The translations under genes and the position numbers were made by a program. Below are positions 1-6,128 of a stretch of DNA of 6,558 nt, in pieces (the stretch's first letter is position 1; every line of letters begins with the position of its first letter). Under the pieces are notes generated by a model. It was given only the letters and a program-made list of their open reading frames with translations. It was not told the origin of the DNA and made no database searches. The stretch spans positions 1 through 6,558 of the forward strand of contig CAIZHL010000081.1 of the NCBI GenBank assembly GCA_903932755.1. The letters are read 5' to 3'. This DNA is from an uncultured beta proteobacterium (GTDB taxonomy: Bacteria; Pseudomonadota; Gammaproteobacteria; Burkholderiales; Rhodocyclaceae).

Positions 1-658
1 CTTCCTTGGTGACGTGGCCGACCAGCATCACGCAGGTGCCGCTCTGCTTGGCAAAGCGCGTCAACTGCGCCGCGCATTCGCGCACCTGCGCCACCGAGCC
101 GGGGGCCGACTGCATGGCATCGGACCAGACGGTCTGGATCGAATCGATCACGGCGACCGCCGGGCGCAGCTTGACCAGGGTGGCCAGGATTTTCTCCAGG
201 TTGATCTCGGCCAGCAACTGCATGCCGCCGACATCGAGCTGCAGGCGCCGCGCGCGAAGTGCGACCTGCTCGCCGGATTCTTCGCCCGAAACATAGAGCA
301 CGTTTTCGCCGGCCTGAGCCAGGCGCGCCAGGGACTGCAGCAGCAGGGTCGATTTGCCGATGCCGGGATCGCCGCCGATCAGCACCACGCCGCCGGCCAC
401 CAGACCGCCGCCCAGCACGCGGTCGAATTCCTCGACGCCGGTCGGCTGGCGCGGCTCCTCGCGCGGCCGGATCTCGGCCAGCACCTGCAGGCCGCTGGCG
501 CCCCCCAGCGCGGCGAAGTTGCGCCCCGCCGGCGTCGCGGTCTCGACCACCGCCTCAACCAGGGTGTTCCACTGCCCGCAACCGGGACACTGGCCCTGCC
601 ACTTGGGCGAACTGGCGCCGCACTCGGTGCAGGAATACTGCGTCTTTGCCTTGGCCAT
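1..658 (-). CDS. radA: DNA repair protein RadA (Sms), N-terminal part, cut by the window edge
   Basis: RadA is a RecA-like, DnaB-like ATPase that drives branch migration of recombination intermediates in the cytoplasm. The visible 219 residues begin at ATG 658 (MAKAKTQYSCTECG) and run off the left edge; the family is usually about 450 residues, so roughly half is missing. A C4 zinc ribbon is visible (C10-x2-C13 and C24-x2-C27, with KWQGQCPGCG between). It is followed by the linker typical of RadA (TGVEEFDRVLGGG at about 73-85), Walker A GDPGIGKST at 96-104, and Walker B with the sensor stretch AVIDSIQT at about 169-176. The KNRFG motif and Lon-like C-terminal domain would lie outside the window. 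The start is 10 bases after the alr stop, with only a weak Shine-Dalgarno match, so it probably depends on read-through from alr. Identification is secure from the zinc ribbon plus Walker arrangement. Confidence 0.97.
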   Translation of the reverse strand, partial: MAKAKTQYSCTECGASSPKWQGQCPGCGQWNTLVEAVVETATPAGRNFAALGGASGLQVLAEIRPREEPRQPTGVEEFDRVLGGGLVAGGVVLIGGDPGIGKSTLLLQSLARLAQAGENVLYVSGEESGEQVALRARRLQLDVGGMQLLAEINLEKILATLVKLRPAVAVIDSIQTVWSDAMQSAPGSVAQVRECAAQLTRFAKQSGTCVMLVGHVTKE

Positions 659-666
659 CAGAACAC

Positions 667-678
667 CGTCAATTGACG
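667..678. repeat. 12-base perfect palindrome across the alr stop codon
   Basis: CGTCAATTGACG reads the same on both strands and contains the alr TGA (671-669). As RNA it could form a 4-bp stem with an AAUU tetraloop just before the radA start at 658. It is short and has no T-run, so it is not a terminator. It may be chance, or may mildly affect translation across the alr-radA junction. Confidence 0.35.
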
Positions 679-1760
679 TCGGTCACCGGCACGCGCGCGG
701 CGAGCGCGCAGAACAGTTCGTAGGCAACGGTGCCGGCAGCAGTCGCGACATCATCGGCGGCCAGGTACATGTCGCCTTCACCGCCCCACAGGGTTACCGT
801 CTCGCCAACGCCGACTTTTTGCGGAAAATCGTCGAGGTCGATGCATATCTTGTCCATCGAGACGCGGCCCAGGGTTCGCGTGCGCCGTCCGGCGACCTGC
901 ACCGGCGTGCCGGTCGGCGCGTGGCGCGGATAGCCGTCGGCATAGCCGCAGGCGACGATGCCTACGCGCATCGCGCGCTCGGCGACGAAGCTGCTGCCGT
1001 AGCCGACCGCGTCGCCGGGATTGAGTTCGCGCACGGCGATCAGTTCGCTTTCCAGCGTCATCACCGGCAGCAAGCCCAACTGGGCCGCAGTTTGCATCGC
1101 CGGAAATGGCGAGGAACCGTAAAGCATGATGCCGGGGCGCACCCAGTCGCCGACGGCCTCGGGGAAGCGCAGCAGCGCCGCCGAATTCGCCAGCGACACG
1201 GGCAGCGCACGGCCGCCGGCCATGGCGCGGAAACGCTGCAGTTGCTGCTCGATGCCACGGGCTTCGTCGGCATCGGCAAAATGCGTCATCAGCGTCACGG
1301 AATCGAGGCAGTCGGCCATGACCAGGCGGTCGAGTGCGGTGTTGAATTCCGCCGCATCGAAACCGAGCCGGTTCATGCCGGTATTGAGTTTCAGGTACAC
1401 GGGCTGGCGCCGCGGCAGGCAGGCGTCGATCAGCGCATCGACCTGCCACATCGAATGCAGCACCGGCGTCAATTCGATCTCGGCGAACAGGGGCAGGTCG
1501 CCGGCCTGGTAGGGGCCTTCCAGCATCAGGATCGGCTGGACGATGCCGGCATCGCGCAGGGCCATGGCGCCTTCGAGCTCCACCAGGGCGAAGCCGTCGG
1601 TGGACTCGCTGAGGGCTTCCGCCGCCGACAGCAGGCCGTGCCCGTAGGCATCGGCCTTGACCACGCTCCAGACCCGGGCAGGGCCGGCATGACGCCTGGC
1701 GACGGTGTGATTGTGGCGCAGCGCCGACCAGTCGAGCCGCGCGCGTATCGGTCGCGACAT
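669..1760 (-). CDS. alr: Alanine racemase, PLP-dependent
   Basis: This enzyme interconverts L- and D-alanine in the cytoplasm and supplies D-alanine for peptidoglycan. The 363-residue length is normal for the family. The PLP lysine is Lys35 in VVKADAYGHG. The second catalytic base is Tyr254 in AVGYGSS. Arg208 (WVRPGIMLYG) corresponds to the arginine that contacts the PLP pyridine nitrogen. The KLNTGMNRLG segment (Lys124, Arg131) matches the carbamylated-lysine and substrate-carboxylate region, and SMDKICID at about 301-308 closes the active site. No key residue is missing. The ATG at 1760 is 7 bases after the lysR stop; the purine-rich stretch ahead of it overlaps that stop, so ribosome loading may be coupled to translation of the regulator. 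Sequence alone does not tell whether this is the only (biosynthetic) racemase, but a location with radA suggests the housekeeping copy. Confidence 0.97.
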   Translation of the reverse strand: MSRPIRARLDWSALRHNHTVARRHAGPARVWSVVKADAYGHGLLSAAEALSESTDGFALVELEGAMALRDAGIVQPILMLEGPYQAGDLPLFAEIELTPVLHSMWQVDALIDACLPRRQPVYLKLNTGMNRLGFDAAEFNTALDRLVMADCLDSVTLMTHFADADEARGIEQQLQRFRAMAGGRALPVSLANSAALLRFPEAVGDWVRPGIMLYGSSPFPAMQTAAQLGLLPVMTLESELIAVRELNPGDAVGYGSSFVAERAMRVGIVACGYADGYPRHAPTGTPVQVAGRRTRTLGRVSMDKICIDLDDFPQKVGVGETVTLWGGEGDMYLAADDVATAAGTVAYELFCALAARVPVTDVN

Positions 1761-1767
1761 CGACTGC

Positions 1768-2682
1768 CTAGGGCTTTTTCGCCGTCATCAGGGCACGCAA
1801 CCGGGCGGCGGCGAACTCGACGAAAGTCGCGACCAGCCGCGAACGGAACTTTTCCTTGGGATAGACCATCGACAAGGTGCGGATCAGGCGCGGCTTCAGC
1901 GGTATCGCCACGATGTCGCCCAGACGCTGCTCCTTCGTCACCGACGCGCGGGATGCGATGGCGAAACCGAGGCCGGTCTCCACCACGCCATTGAGGGCGA
2001 TCGGGCTGCCCAGTTCCATTACCATGTTCATCTGATCCAGCGCGATCCCGGCACTGCGCAGGTAGTTTTCGGTAAATTCGCGCGTGCCCGAACCCGGTTC
2101 GCGTGAAATGAAGGCATGCTCCATAAGCTTCTGCGGAGTCAGTTCCTTGTGCCGCGCCAGCGGGAAGCGCGGATGGCAGATCACCACCAGTTCATCGTCG
2201 CAGCACACCTCGCATTCCAGCGTGGGTTCGTGCGAGAGCGATTCGATGAAACCGATGTCGATGGTATGTTCCATGACGCGATGCTCGATCGACTCGGAAT
2301 TGCCGACCATCAGGCGCGAGCGCACATTCGGATAGCTCGACTTGAACTCGCCGAGGATGCCGGGCAGCATGAATTCGGCGATGGTGGTCGACGCCCCCAC
2401 CATCAGCGAACCGCCGATCTCGCCGGTCAATTCCGAGAGTCGCACGTCCATCTCGGAGGACAGGCCTAGGATCCTTTCGGCATAACCGAACACCACCTCG
2501 CCCGCCGGCGTCAGGGCGATGCGGCCGTGACCGCGATCGAACAGGCGGGTATTGAAGTGCTCTTCGAGTTGCTTGATCTGAAACGTCACCGCCGGCTGCG
2601 TCATGAACAGCACGTCTGCGGCCTTCGTGAACGACAGTTGTTTGGCAACCGCATGGAAAACCTGCAAGCGGCGATCAGCCAT
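1768..2682 (-). CDS. LysR-family transcriptional regulator, CysL/YeiE-like subgroup
   Basis: This is a cytoplasmic DNA-binding regulator. With the ATG at 2682 it has 304 residues, normal for LysR proteins. The N-terminal winged helix-turn-helix covers about 4-62, with the recognition region SFTKAADVLFMTQPAVTFQI at 17-36. A linker helix follows, then the effector-binding domain from about 92. GASTTIAEFMLP (96-107), VGNSESIEHRV (126-136), DIGFIE (142-147) and REPGSGTRE (194-202) resemble E. coli YeiE and Bacillus CysL, so the effector may be a small anion, but I cannot name it. I prefer ATG 2682 over GTG 2691 because the Shine-Dalgarno GGAGG sits 8 bases before the ATG and overlaps that GTG. 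All four cysteines (157, 160, 161, 169) fall within 13 residues. It heads the transcript with alr and radA and diverges from lplT; LysR proteins commonly control themselves and a divergent neighbour. Family certain, target inferred. Confidence 0.95.
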   Translation of the reverse strand: MADRRLQVFHAVAKQLSFTKAADVLFMTQPAVTFQIKQLEEHFNTRLFDRGHGRIALTPAGEVVFGYAERILGLSSEMDVRLSELTGEIGGSLMVGASTTIAEFMLPGILGEFKSSYPNVRSRLMVGNSESIEHRVMEHTIDIGFIESLSHEPTLECEVCCDDELVVICHPRFPLARHKELTPQKLMEHAFISREPGSGTREFTENYLRSAGIALDQMNMVMELGSPIALNGVVETGLGFAIASRASVTKEQRLGDIVAIPLKPRLIRTLSMVYPKEKFRSRLVATFVEFAAARLRALMTAKKP

Positions 2683-2690
2683 CCCGGACA

Positions 2691-2695
2691 CCTCC
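2691..2695 (-). promoter_or_regulatory. Shine-Dalgarno of the LysR regulator, decides the start
   Basis: On the minus strand GGAGG lies 8 bases before the ATG at 2682. Its final G is the first base of the alternative GTG at 2691-2689, so that GTG cannot use this site as its own. This supports the 304-residue protein over the 307-residue one. Confidence 0.7.
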
Positions 2696-2701
2696 GAACA
2701 T

Positions 2702-2715
2702 TAGAATTATTTCTA
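2702..2715. promoter_or_regulatory. Inverted repeat TAGAA-N4-TTCTA, candidate operator
   Basis: TAGAA (2702-2706) and TTCTA (2711-2715) are perfect inverted repeats separated by TTAT. The repeat is 20 bases upstream of the regulator ATG and overlaps possible -10 positions of its promoter. LysR proteins bind short interrupted dyads, classically T-N11-A; this site is T-N12-A, so the match is near rather than exact. Autoregulation through this site is inference from position and symmetry. Confidence 0.4.
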
Positions 2716-2846
2716 TCACGGGTATTCAATCACAAATCACCCGCCATGAGCGCAATTAATGGCTCCGGAGTTATCGCTGGCGCGGGCATCGCCGGTCGAA
2801 ATCTGCGATGCTGCACCGCCACATCCTTATTGCGGCAAAACTTTCA

Positions 2847-2855
2847 TGATATAAA
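2847..2855 (+). promoter_or_regulatory. Extended -10 element, candidate lplT promoter
   Basis: TGATATAAA matches the extended -10 form TG-N-TATAAT in 5 of 6 hexamer positions plus the TG. The -35 side is weak: TTATTG at 2827-2832 gives a 17-base spacer, and TTGCGG at 2830-2835 gives only 14. An extended -10 can work without a good -35. Transcription would begin near 2862 and leave a leader of about 70 bases before lplT. Confidence 0.45.
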
Positions 2856-2934
2856 CCCGCTGACCAAAACACGGCCGAAGCACCGGTCCCAAAACCAAAT
2901 TGCCACGCCGAACAGCGGCTCGCGTCGCGACTGA

Positions 2935-4200
2935 ATGAACAAAGGTTTTTACATCATCATGGCGGCGCAGTTTTTTTCAGCGCTGGCCGACAACGCCCTG
3001 CTGATTGCTGCCATCGCCATCCTGCGCGACATGCGGGCGCCGGCGGAATATGAACCGTTGCTGAAGACCTTCTTCACGGTGTCCTACGTGGCCCTCGCGG
3101 CCTTCGTCGGAGCCTTCGCCGACTCCATGCCGAAGTGGCGCGTGATGTTCATCAGCAACGGCATCAAGATCTTCGGCTGCAGCCTGATGTTCTTCCACGT
3201 ACATCCGCTGGTAGCCTATGCCGTGGTGGGACTCGGCGCCGCCGCCTATTCGCCGGCCAAGTACGGCATCCTCACCGAATACCTGCCGCATCGCCTGCTG
3301 GTCGTCGCCAATGGCTGGATCGAGGGACTCACCGTCAGCGCCATCATCCTCGGCGTGGTGCTGGGCGGCGCCCTGATCAAGCCGGAAATCGCCTACGGCC
3401 TGCTGTCGATGGATTTCCCGGTGATCGAGACCGGCGTCGATACGGTGGCCGAGATGACCCTGGTCATCGTCGGCGCGCTTTACCTGGTTGCCGCCCTGTT
3501 CAATCTCTACGTCCCGGATACCGGCGTCGACCACAAGCCGCTGAAGAAGAACCCGGTATATCTGTTCCACGAATTCAACCACTGCCTGAAACTGCTGTGG
3601 CGCGACAAACTCGGGCAGATCTCGCTGGCCGTCACCACCCTGTTCTGGGGTGCGGGCGCCACATTGCAGTTCATCGTGCTGGAATGGGCAAGGGCGGCCA
3701 TGCACCTGGACCTTTCCAAAGCCAGCATGCTGCAAGGCGTGGTTGCGCTCGGCGTGGCCATCGGCGCGATGCTCGCGGCGAGGATGATCACGCTGCGCAA
3801 ATCGGTGCGCGTGATCCCGCTCGGCATGGCCATGGGCGTCGGCGTCATCGCCATGGTCTTCGTGCGCGACATGTGGCTGGCGGTGCCGCTGCTGGTGCTG
3901 GTGGGGATCTTTTCCGGCTTCTTCGTGGTGCCGATGAACGCGCTGCTGCAGCACCGGGGCCATATCCTGATGGGCGCCGGGCATTCCATCGCGGTGCAGA
4001 ACTTCAACGAGAACCTGTCGATCCTGATCATGACGACCACCTACTCCGTGCTGATCCGGGCCCAACTGTCGATCTACTGGATCATCACGCTCTTCGGCCT
4101 GTTCGTCGCCGGCACGATGTGGCTGGTAAAGCGCCAGCACGAGATCAACCAGCGCGAACGCGACGATGTCATGCACCTGGAAGACGTCGCCCATCACTGA
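2935..4200 (+). CDS. lplT: Lysophospholipid transporter LplT (major facilitator family)
   Basis: LplT flips lysophospholipids, mainly lysophosphatidylethanolamine, across the inner membrane to the cytoplasmic face, where Aas re-acylates them. The 421 residues form a hydrophobic protein with about 12 predicted membrane segments. They line up with E. coli LplT (397 residues): AQFFSALADNALL at 11-23, VGLGAAAYSPAKYGILTE at 98-115, LFWGAGATLQF at 236-246, GFFVVPMNALLQHRG at 328-342 and GAGHSIAVQNFNEN at 347-360. Relative to E. coli there are roughly 20 extra residues at about 150-175, between two membrane segments, and a charged tail after about 399. The ATG at 2935 directly follows an in-frame TGA, so it cannot be extended. 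A later ATG (residue 9) would cut conserved KG and the first membrane segment. No clear Shine-Dalgarno precedes the start. The acyltransferase gene aas is not adjacent here. Confidence 0.95.
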   Translation: MNKGFYIIMAAQFFSALADNALLIAAIAILRDMRAPAEYEPLLKTFFTVSYVALAAFVGAFADSMPKWRVMFISNGIKIFGCSLMFFHVHPLVAYAVVGLGAAAYSPAKYGILTEYLPHRLLVVANGWIEGLTVSAIILGVVLGGALIKPEIAYGLLSMDFPVIETGVDTVAEMTLVIVGALYLVAALFNLYVPDTGVDHKPLKKNPVYLFHEFNHCLKLLWRDKLGQISLAVTTLFWGAGATLQFIVLEWARAAMHLDLSKASMLQGVVALGVAIGAMLAARMITLRKSVRVIPLGMAMGVGVIAMVFVRDMWLAVPLLVLVGIFSGFFVVPMNALLQHRGHILMGAGHSIAVQNFNENLSILIMTTTYSVLIRAQLSIYWIITLFGLFVAGTMWLVKRQHEINQRERDDVMHLEDVAHH

Positions 4201-4232
4201 CCGCAACATCCGGACGAGCAGCGTCAGCGGTC
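4199..4232 (+). terminator. Possible weak hairpin terminator after lplT
   Basis: GACCGC (4199-4204) can pair with GCGGTC (4227-4232), and inside it GACG (4213-4216) with CGTC (4222-4225). The sequence continues TTTCTG, a poor T-run. The stem is interrupted and overlaps the stop codons of both converging genes, which are only 23 bases apart. A bidirectional stop here is plausible but weakly supported. Confidence 0.25.
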
Positions 4233-4976
4233 TTTCTGCGTCCTCATCGTCCGCCGCATGAAACAAAGATCCTCCCAGGCCCTCGCCTTGTCCTGCGGCG
4301 TGCGCAGCAGGTAAGCCGGATGGTAGCTGACGATCAGCGGAATGCCGCGGTAGTCATGAAGCTTTCCGCGCGCCGCGCCGATCTTGACGTCATCCTGCAG
4401 CAGCGTCTGTGCCGCCGGGCGGCCGAGCGCGACAATCAGCCTGGGCCGCAGCAGTTCGATCTGGCGCTCAAGGTAGGGGCGGCAGAGCGCGGTCTCTTCC
4501 GGCGTCGGAGTGCGATTTTCGGGCGGCCGGCATTTGACCGCATTGGCGATATATACGTCTTCGCCGCGCCTGAGGCCGATCGCCGCCAGCATGTTGTCGA
4601 GCAGTTTGCCGGCCTGGCCGACGAAGGGCTCGCCGCGCGCATCTTCCTCGGCGCCCGGCCCTTCGCCGACAAACAGCCAGTCGGCATTGCGGTCGCCGAC
4701 GCCGAGCACCGCCTGCTTGCGCACCTCGCAAAGTCGGCACTGGCGACACGCCGCCACCGTCGCCGCAAGTTCATCCCAGGCCATTGCGGCAAGCGGGGCA
4801 AGGGCGGAAGGAGCTGCGGCGGGCACGACGGCCGGCGCGCTGGCTTGCGCCTGTCCGGCGTCCGCCGTCGTTGCCGATGCGCCCTGCCCGGCCGGAACAG
4901 CAGCGGCAGGCGCACGCAATCTCCAGACGGGGCCCAGCCCCATCTCGCGCAGGATCAGGTCGCGATCCGGTTTCAT
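4224..4976 (-). CDS. Uracil-DNA glycosylase, family 4 (4Fe-4S type)
   Basis: The enzyme removes uracil from DNA, formed by cytosine deamination or dUMP misincorporation, as the first step of base excision repair. The protein has 250 residues. The catalytic domain begins near residue 70. Four iron-sulfur ligand positions fit family 4: Cys77-x2-Cys80, Cys149 ([11 protein letters not shown]) and Cys165. The uracil-binding motif [20 protein letters not shown] is at 104-123 and the second active-site motif SYHPAYLLR has His219-Pro220. Cys83 is an additional cysteine. Residues about 21-66 are a low-complexity Ala/Pro-rich linker, probably disordered, joining a short conserved-looking N-terminus ([15 protein letters not shown]) to the domain. 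The ATG at 4976 overlaps the rimI stop as ATGA, suggesting translational coupling. A longer reading to 5150 is rejected because it lies entirely within rimI and adds no family sequence. Confidence 0.95.
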   Translation of the reverse strand: MKPDRDLILREMGLGPVWRLRAPAAAVPAGQGASATTADAGQAQASAPAVVPAAAPSALAPLAAMAWDELAATVAACRQCRLCEVRKQAVLGVGDRNADWLFVGEGPGAEEDARGEPFVGQAGKLLDNMLAAIGLRRGEDVYIANAVKCRPPENRTPTPEETALCRPYLERQIELLRPRLIVALGRPAAQTLLQDDVKIGAARGKLHDYRGIPLIVSYHPAYLLRTPQDKARAWEDLCFMRRTMRTQKDR

Positions 4977-5413
4977 AGTTCCCGCGCCATCACGATGGCA
5001 TCCTCGCGGCCCTCGGGTGCCGGGTAATAATCGCGTCGTCGCCCGATTTCGACAAAGCCGTGGCGCCGGTAAAACTCCTGCCCGGCGAGATTGCCGGGGC
5101 GCACTTCGAGCAGCATGCGCGTCGCCGCACGCTGCCGCGCCTGGCCGCAAAGGTGGCCCAGCAGGGCCGAGCCGCGGCCGCCGCGCTGCAATTCGGGCAG
5201 CACGCTGATGTTGAGCAGGTGGGCTTCATCCAGCACCTGCATCACGACCGCATAGCCGATCATGCGGCCGCCCTGCTCCGCCAGCCATGCCTCGTGGCCG
5301 GCCGCCAGCGAATCGGCAAAGTTGCCGCGCGTCCAGGGAAAGGCATAGATGCGCGCTTCCGCCGCAGCCACTGCATCGAGGTCCGCTACCGTCATGACCG
5401 CAAAGTGCACCAC
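4973..5413 (-). CDS. rimI: Ribosomal protein S18 alanine N-acetyltransferase RimI
   Basis: RimI is a cytoplasmic GNAT-fold acetyltransferase that uses acetyl-CoA to acetylate the N-terminal alanine of ribosomal protein S18. The 146 residues match the usual length (148 in E. coli). The acetyl-CoA loop is [11 protein letters not shown] at 75-85. The proposed catalytic Glu103 (LEVRPGN) and Tyr115 (EFYRRHGF) are both present at the E. coli positions. The C-terminus [19 protein letters not shown] is the family signature. The start is GTG 5413, sharing one base with the tsaB stop (TAGTG), with GGGG 7 bases upstream. An in-frame ATG at residue 7 is less likely because the GTG start keeps the first beta strand and aligns FPW at 25-27 with E. 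coli. The tsaB-rimI pair is a common bacterial arrangement. Confidence 0.95.
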   Translation of the reverse strand: MVHFAVMTVADLDAVAAAEARIYAFPWTRGNFADSLAAGHEAWLAEQGGRMIGYAVVMQVLDEAHLLNISVLPELQRGGRGSALLGHLCGQARQRAATRMLLEVRPGNLAGQEFYRRHGFVEIGRRRDYYPAPEGREDAIVMAREL

Positions 5414-6102
5414 TAGTTGACCCCACCGCGCGCCATGCGCTCCGCGGTCGTCAAAGCCACCTTGTCGCGCACATAAATGGGCTGCCCGTCAGCGGCCGCC
5501 ACCCCCTCCCCGCGGCCAAAGGCCGGCGCCGCCAGCCTCAACACAGCGGCGGCGGTCGGAAATACGTCGCCGCGCACGCCGATGAGGTCGGGCTTGCGTG
5601 CCGCCAGCAATGGCCCGTAACTGGCAAAGCCGTCACCGACGCCCCAGCCGCCGGAAAAAGTCGGCGCTGGCGCCACGGCGGGCGGCAGGCAGGAAGGCTC
5701 CATGAGCTGCATGACGCCGTCGCCTTCGACGCGATAGGCCGCGCCATACACCTCGTTCATGCGCGCGTCGAGGCAGACCCAGACATCGCGTTCGCCGCAA
5801 GCCAGCGCCAGCGCCTCCAGGGTCGATACGGGCAGCAGCGGAAGGTCGAGGCCCCAGGCCAGTCCCTGGGCCACGCCGCAGGCCAGGCGCAGCCCGGTAA
5901 AGCCGCCGGGGCCGGCGCCGAAGGCAATGCCGTCGATCTGTTTCAGCGTCAGGCCGGCTTCGGCCAGCAACTCGTGCGCCCATGGCAGCAATTGCCCGGA
6001 GCCGCCGTTGGGAATTTCCCCGGCGCGTTCGATCAGCGCGCCATCCTGCCAGAGCGCAACGGACAGCCGCCGCGTTGCGGTCTCGAAAGCCAGCAGACGC
6101 AT
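5413..6102 (-). CDS. tsaB: tRNA t6A biosynthesis protein TsaB (YeaZ)
   Basis: TsaB is the non-catalytic partner of TsaD, and with TsaE they place threonylcarbamoyl on A37 of tRNAs that read ANN codons. The 229 residues match the family (231 in E. coli). It begins MRLLAFETATRRLSVALW, the ASKHA-type first strand, and carries FGAGPGGFTGLR at 61-72, PVSTLEALA at 91-99, LDARMNEVYGA at 111-121 and a C-terminal PIYVRDKVAL. E. coli TsaB has a His-Thr near the PREHTQRILP segment; this protein has NGGSGQLLP instead. The ATG at 6102 aligns exactly with the E. coli start. It is preceded by CCTCC rather than a Shine-Dalgarno, and GACT-CAA-AGTC upstream could form a small hairpin. The gene is 26 bases after the slipin stop, so it probably belongs to the same transcript. 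Confidence 0.95.
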   Translation of the reverse strand: MRLLAFETATRRLSVALWQDGALIERAGEIPNGGSGQLLPWAHELLAEAGLTLKQIDGIAFGAGPGGFTGLRLACGVAQGLAWGLDLPLLPVSTLEALALACGERDVWVCLDARMNEVYGAAYRVEGDGVMQLMEPSCLPPAVAPAPTFSGGWGVGDGFASYGPLLAARKPDLIGVRGDVFPTAAAVLRLAAPAFGRGEGVAAADGQPIYVRDKVALTTAERMARGGVN

Positions 6103-6128
6103 GGAGGACTTTGAGTCGCCAGCCGTGC

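Larger units (their letters stand above)
2683..2934. promoter_or_regulatory. Divergent intergenic region between the LysR regulator and lplT
   Basis: About 250 bases separate the two divergent start codons and hold no convincing gene. The part next to the regulator (about 2700-2760) is markedly more AT-rich than the surrounding coding DNA, as expected for promoters in a GC-rich genome. On the minus strand, TTGTGA (2735-2730) and TTGAAT (2729-2724) are possible -35 elements, with loose -10 candidates AATAAT (2711-2706) and TTCTAA (2706-2701); none is a strong match. The plus-strand signal for lplT is described separately. This is the most likely place for the LysR protein to bind. Confidence 0.6.

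Noticed and set aside
354..1994. A 546-codon open frame on the plus strand opposite alr and the LysR gene
   Set aside because: It is antisense to two clear genes, its product is rich in Arg, His, Gln and Gly with no recognisable domain, and long antisense frames are expected from GC-biased third positions.
2683..2691. GTG at 2691 as the start of the LysR regulator
   Set aside because: It overlaps the Shine-Dalgarno GGAGG, which is well spaced for the ATG at 2682.
2527..2934. A 135-codon plus-strand frame ending just before lplT, considered as a leader gene
   Set aside because: Its first half is antisense to the regulator coding region, it has no recognisable domain or ribosome binding site, and codon use in the intergenic half is not gene-like.
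2977..4266. A 429-codon minus-strand frame opposite lplT
   Set aside because: The product is dominated by His, Gln, Asp and Arg, the reverse-complement signature of hydrophobic membrane-protein codons. It overlaps lplT entirely, so it is a shadow.
3135..5027. A 630-codon plus-strand frame across lplT, the convergent junction and the glycosylase
   Set aside because: It is out of frame with lplT and antisense to the glycosylase, with Arg/Ala-rich low-complexity sequence and no family motifs.
4977..5150. N-terminal extension of the uracil-DNA glycosylase by 58 residues
   Set aside because: The extension lies wholly inside rimI in another frame and has no family resemblance. The ATG at 4976 with its ATGA overlap is the sensible start.
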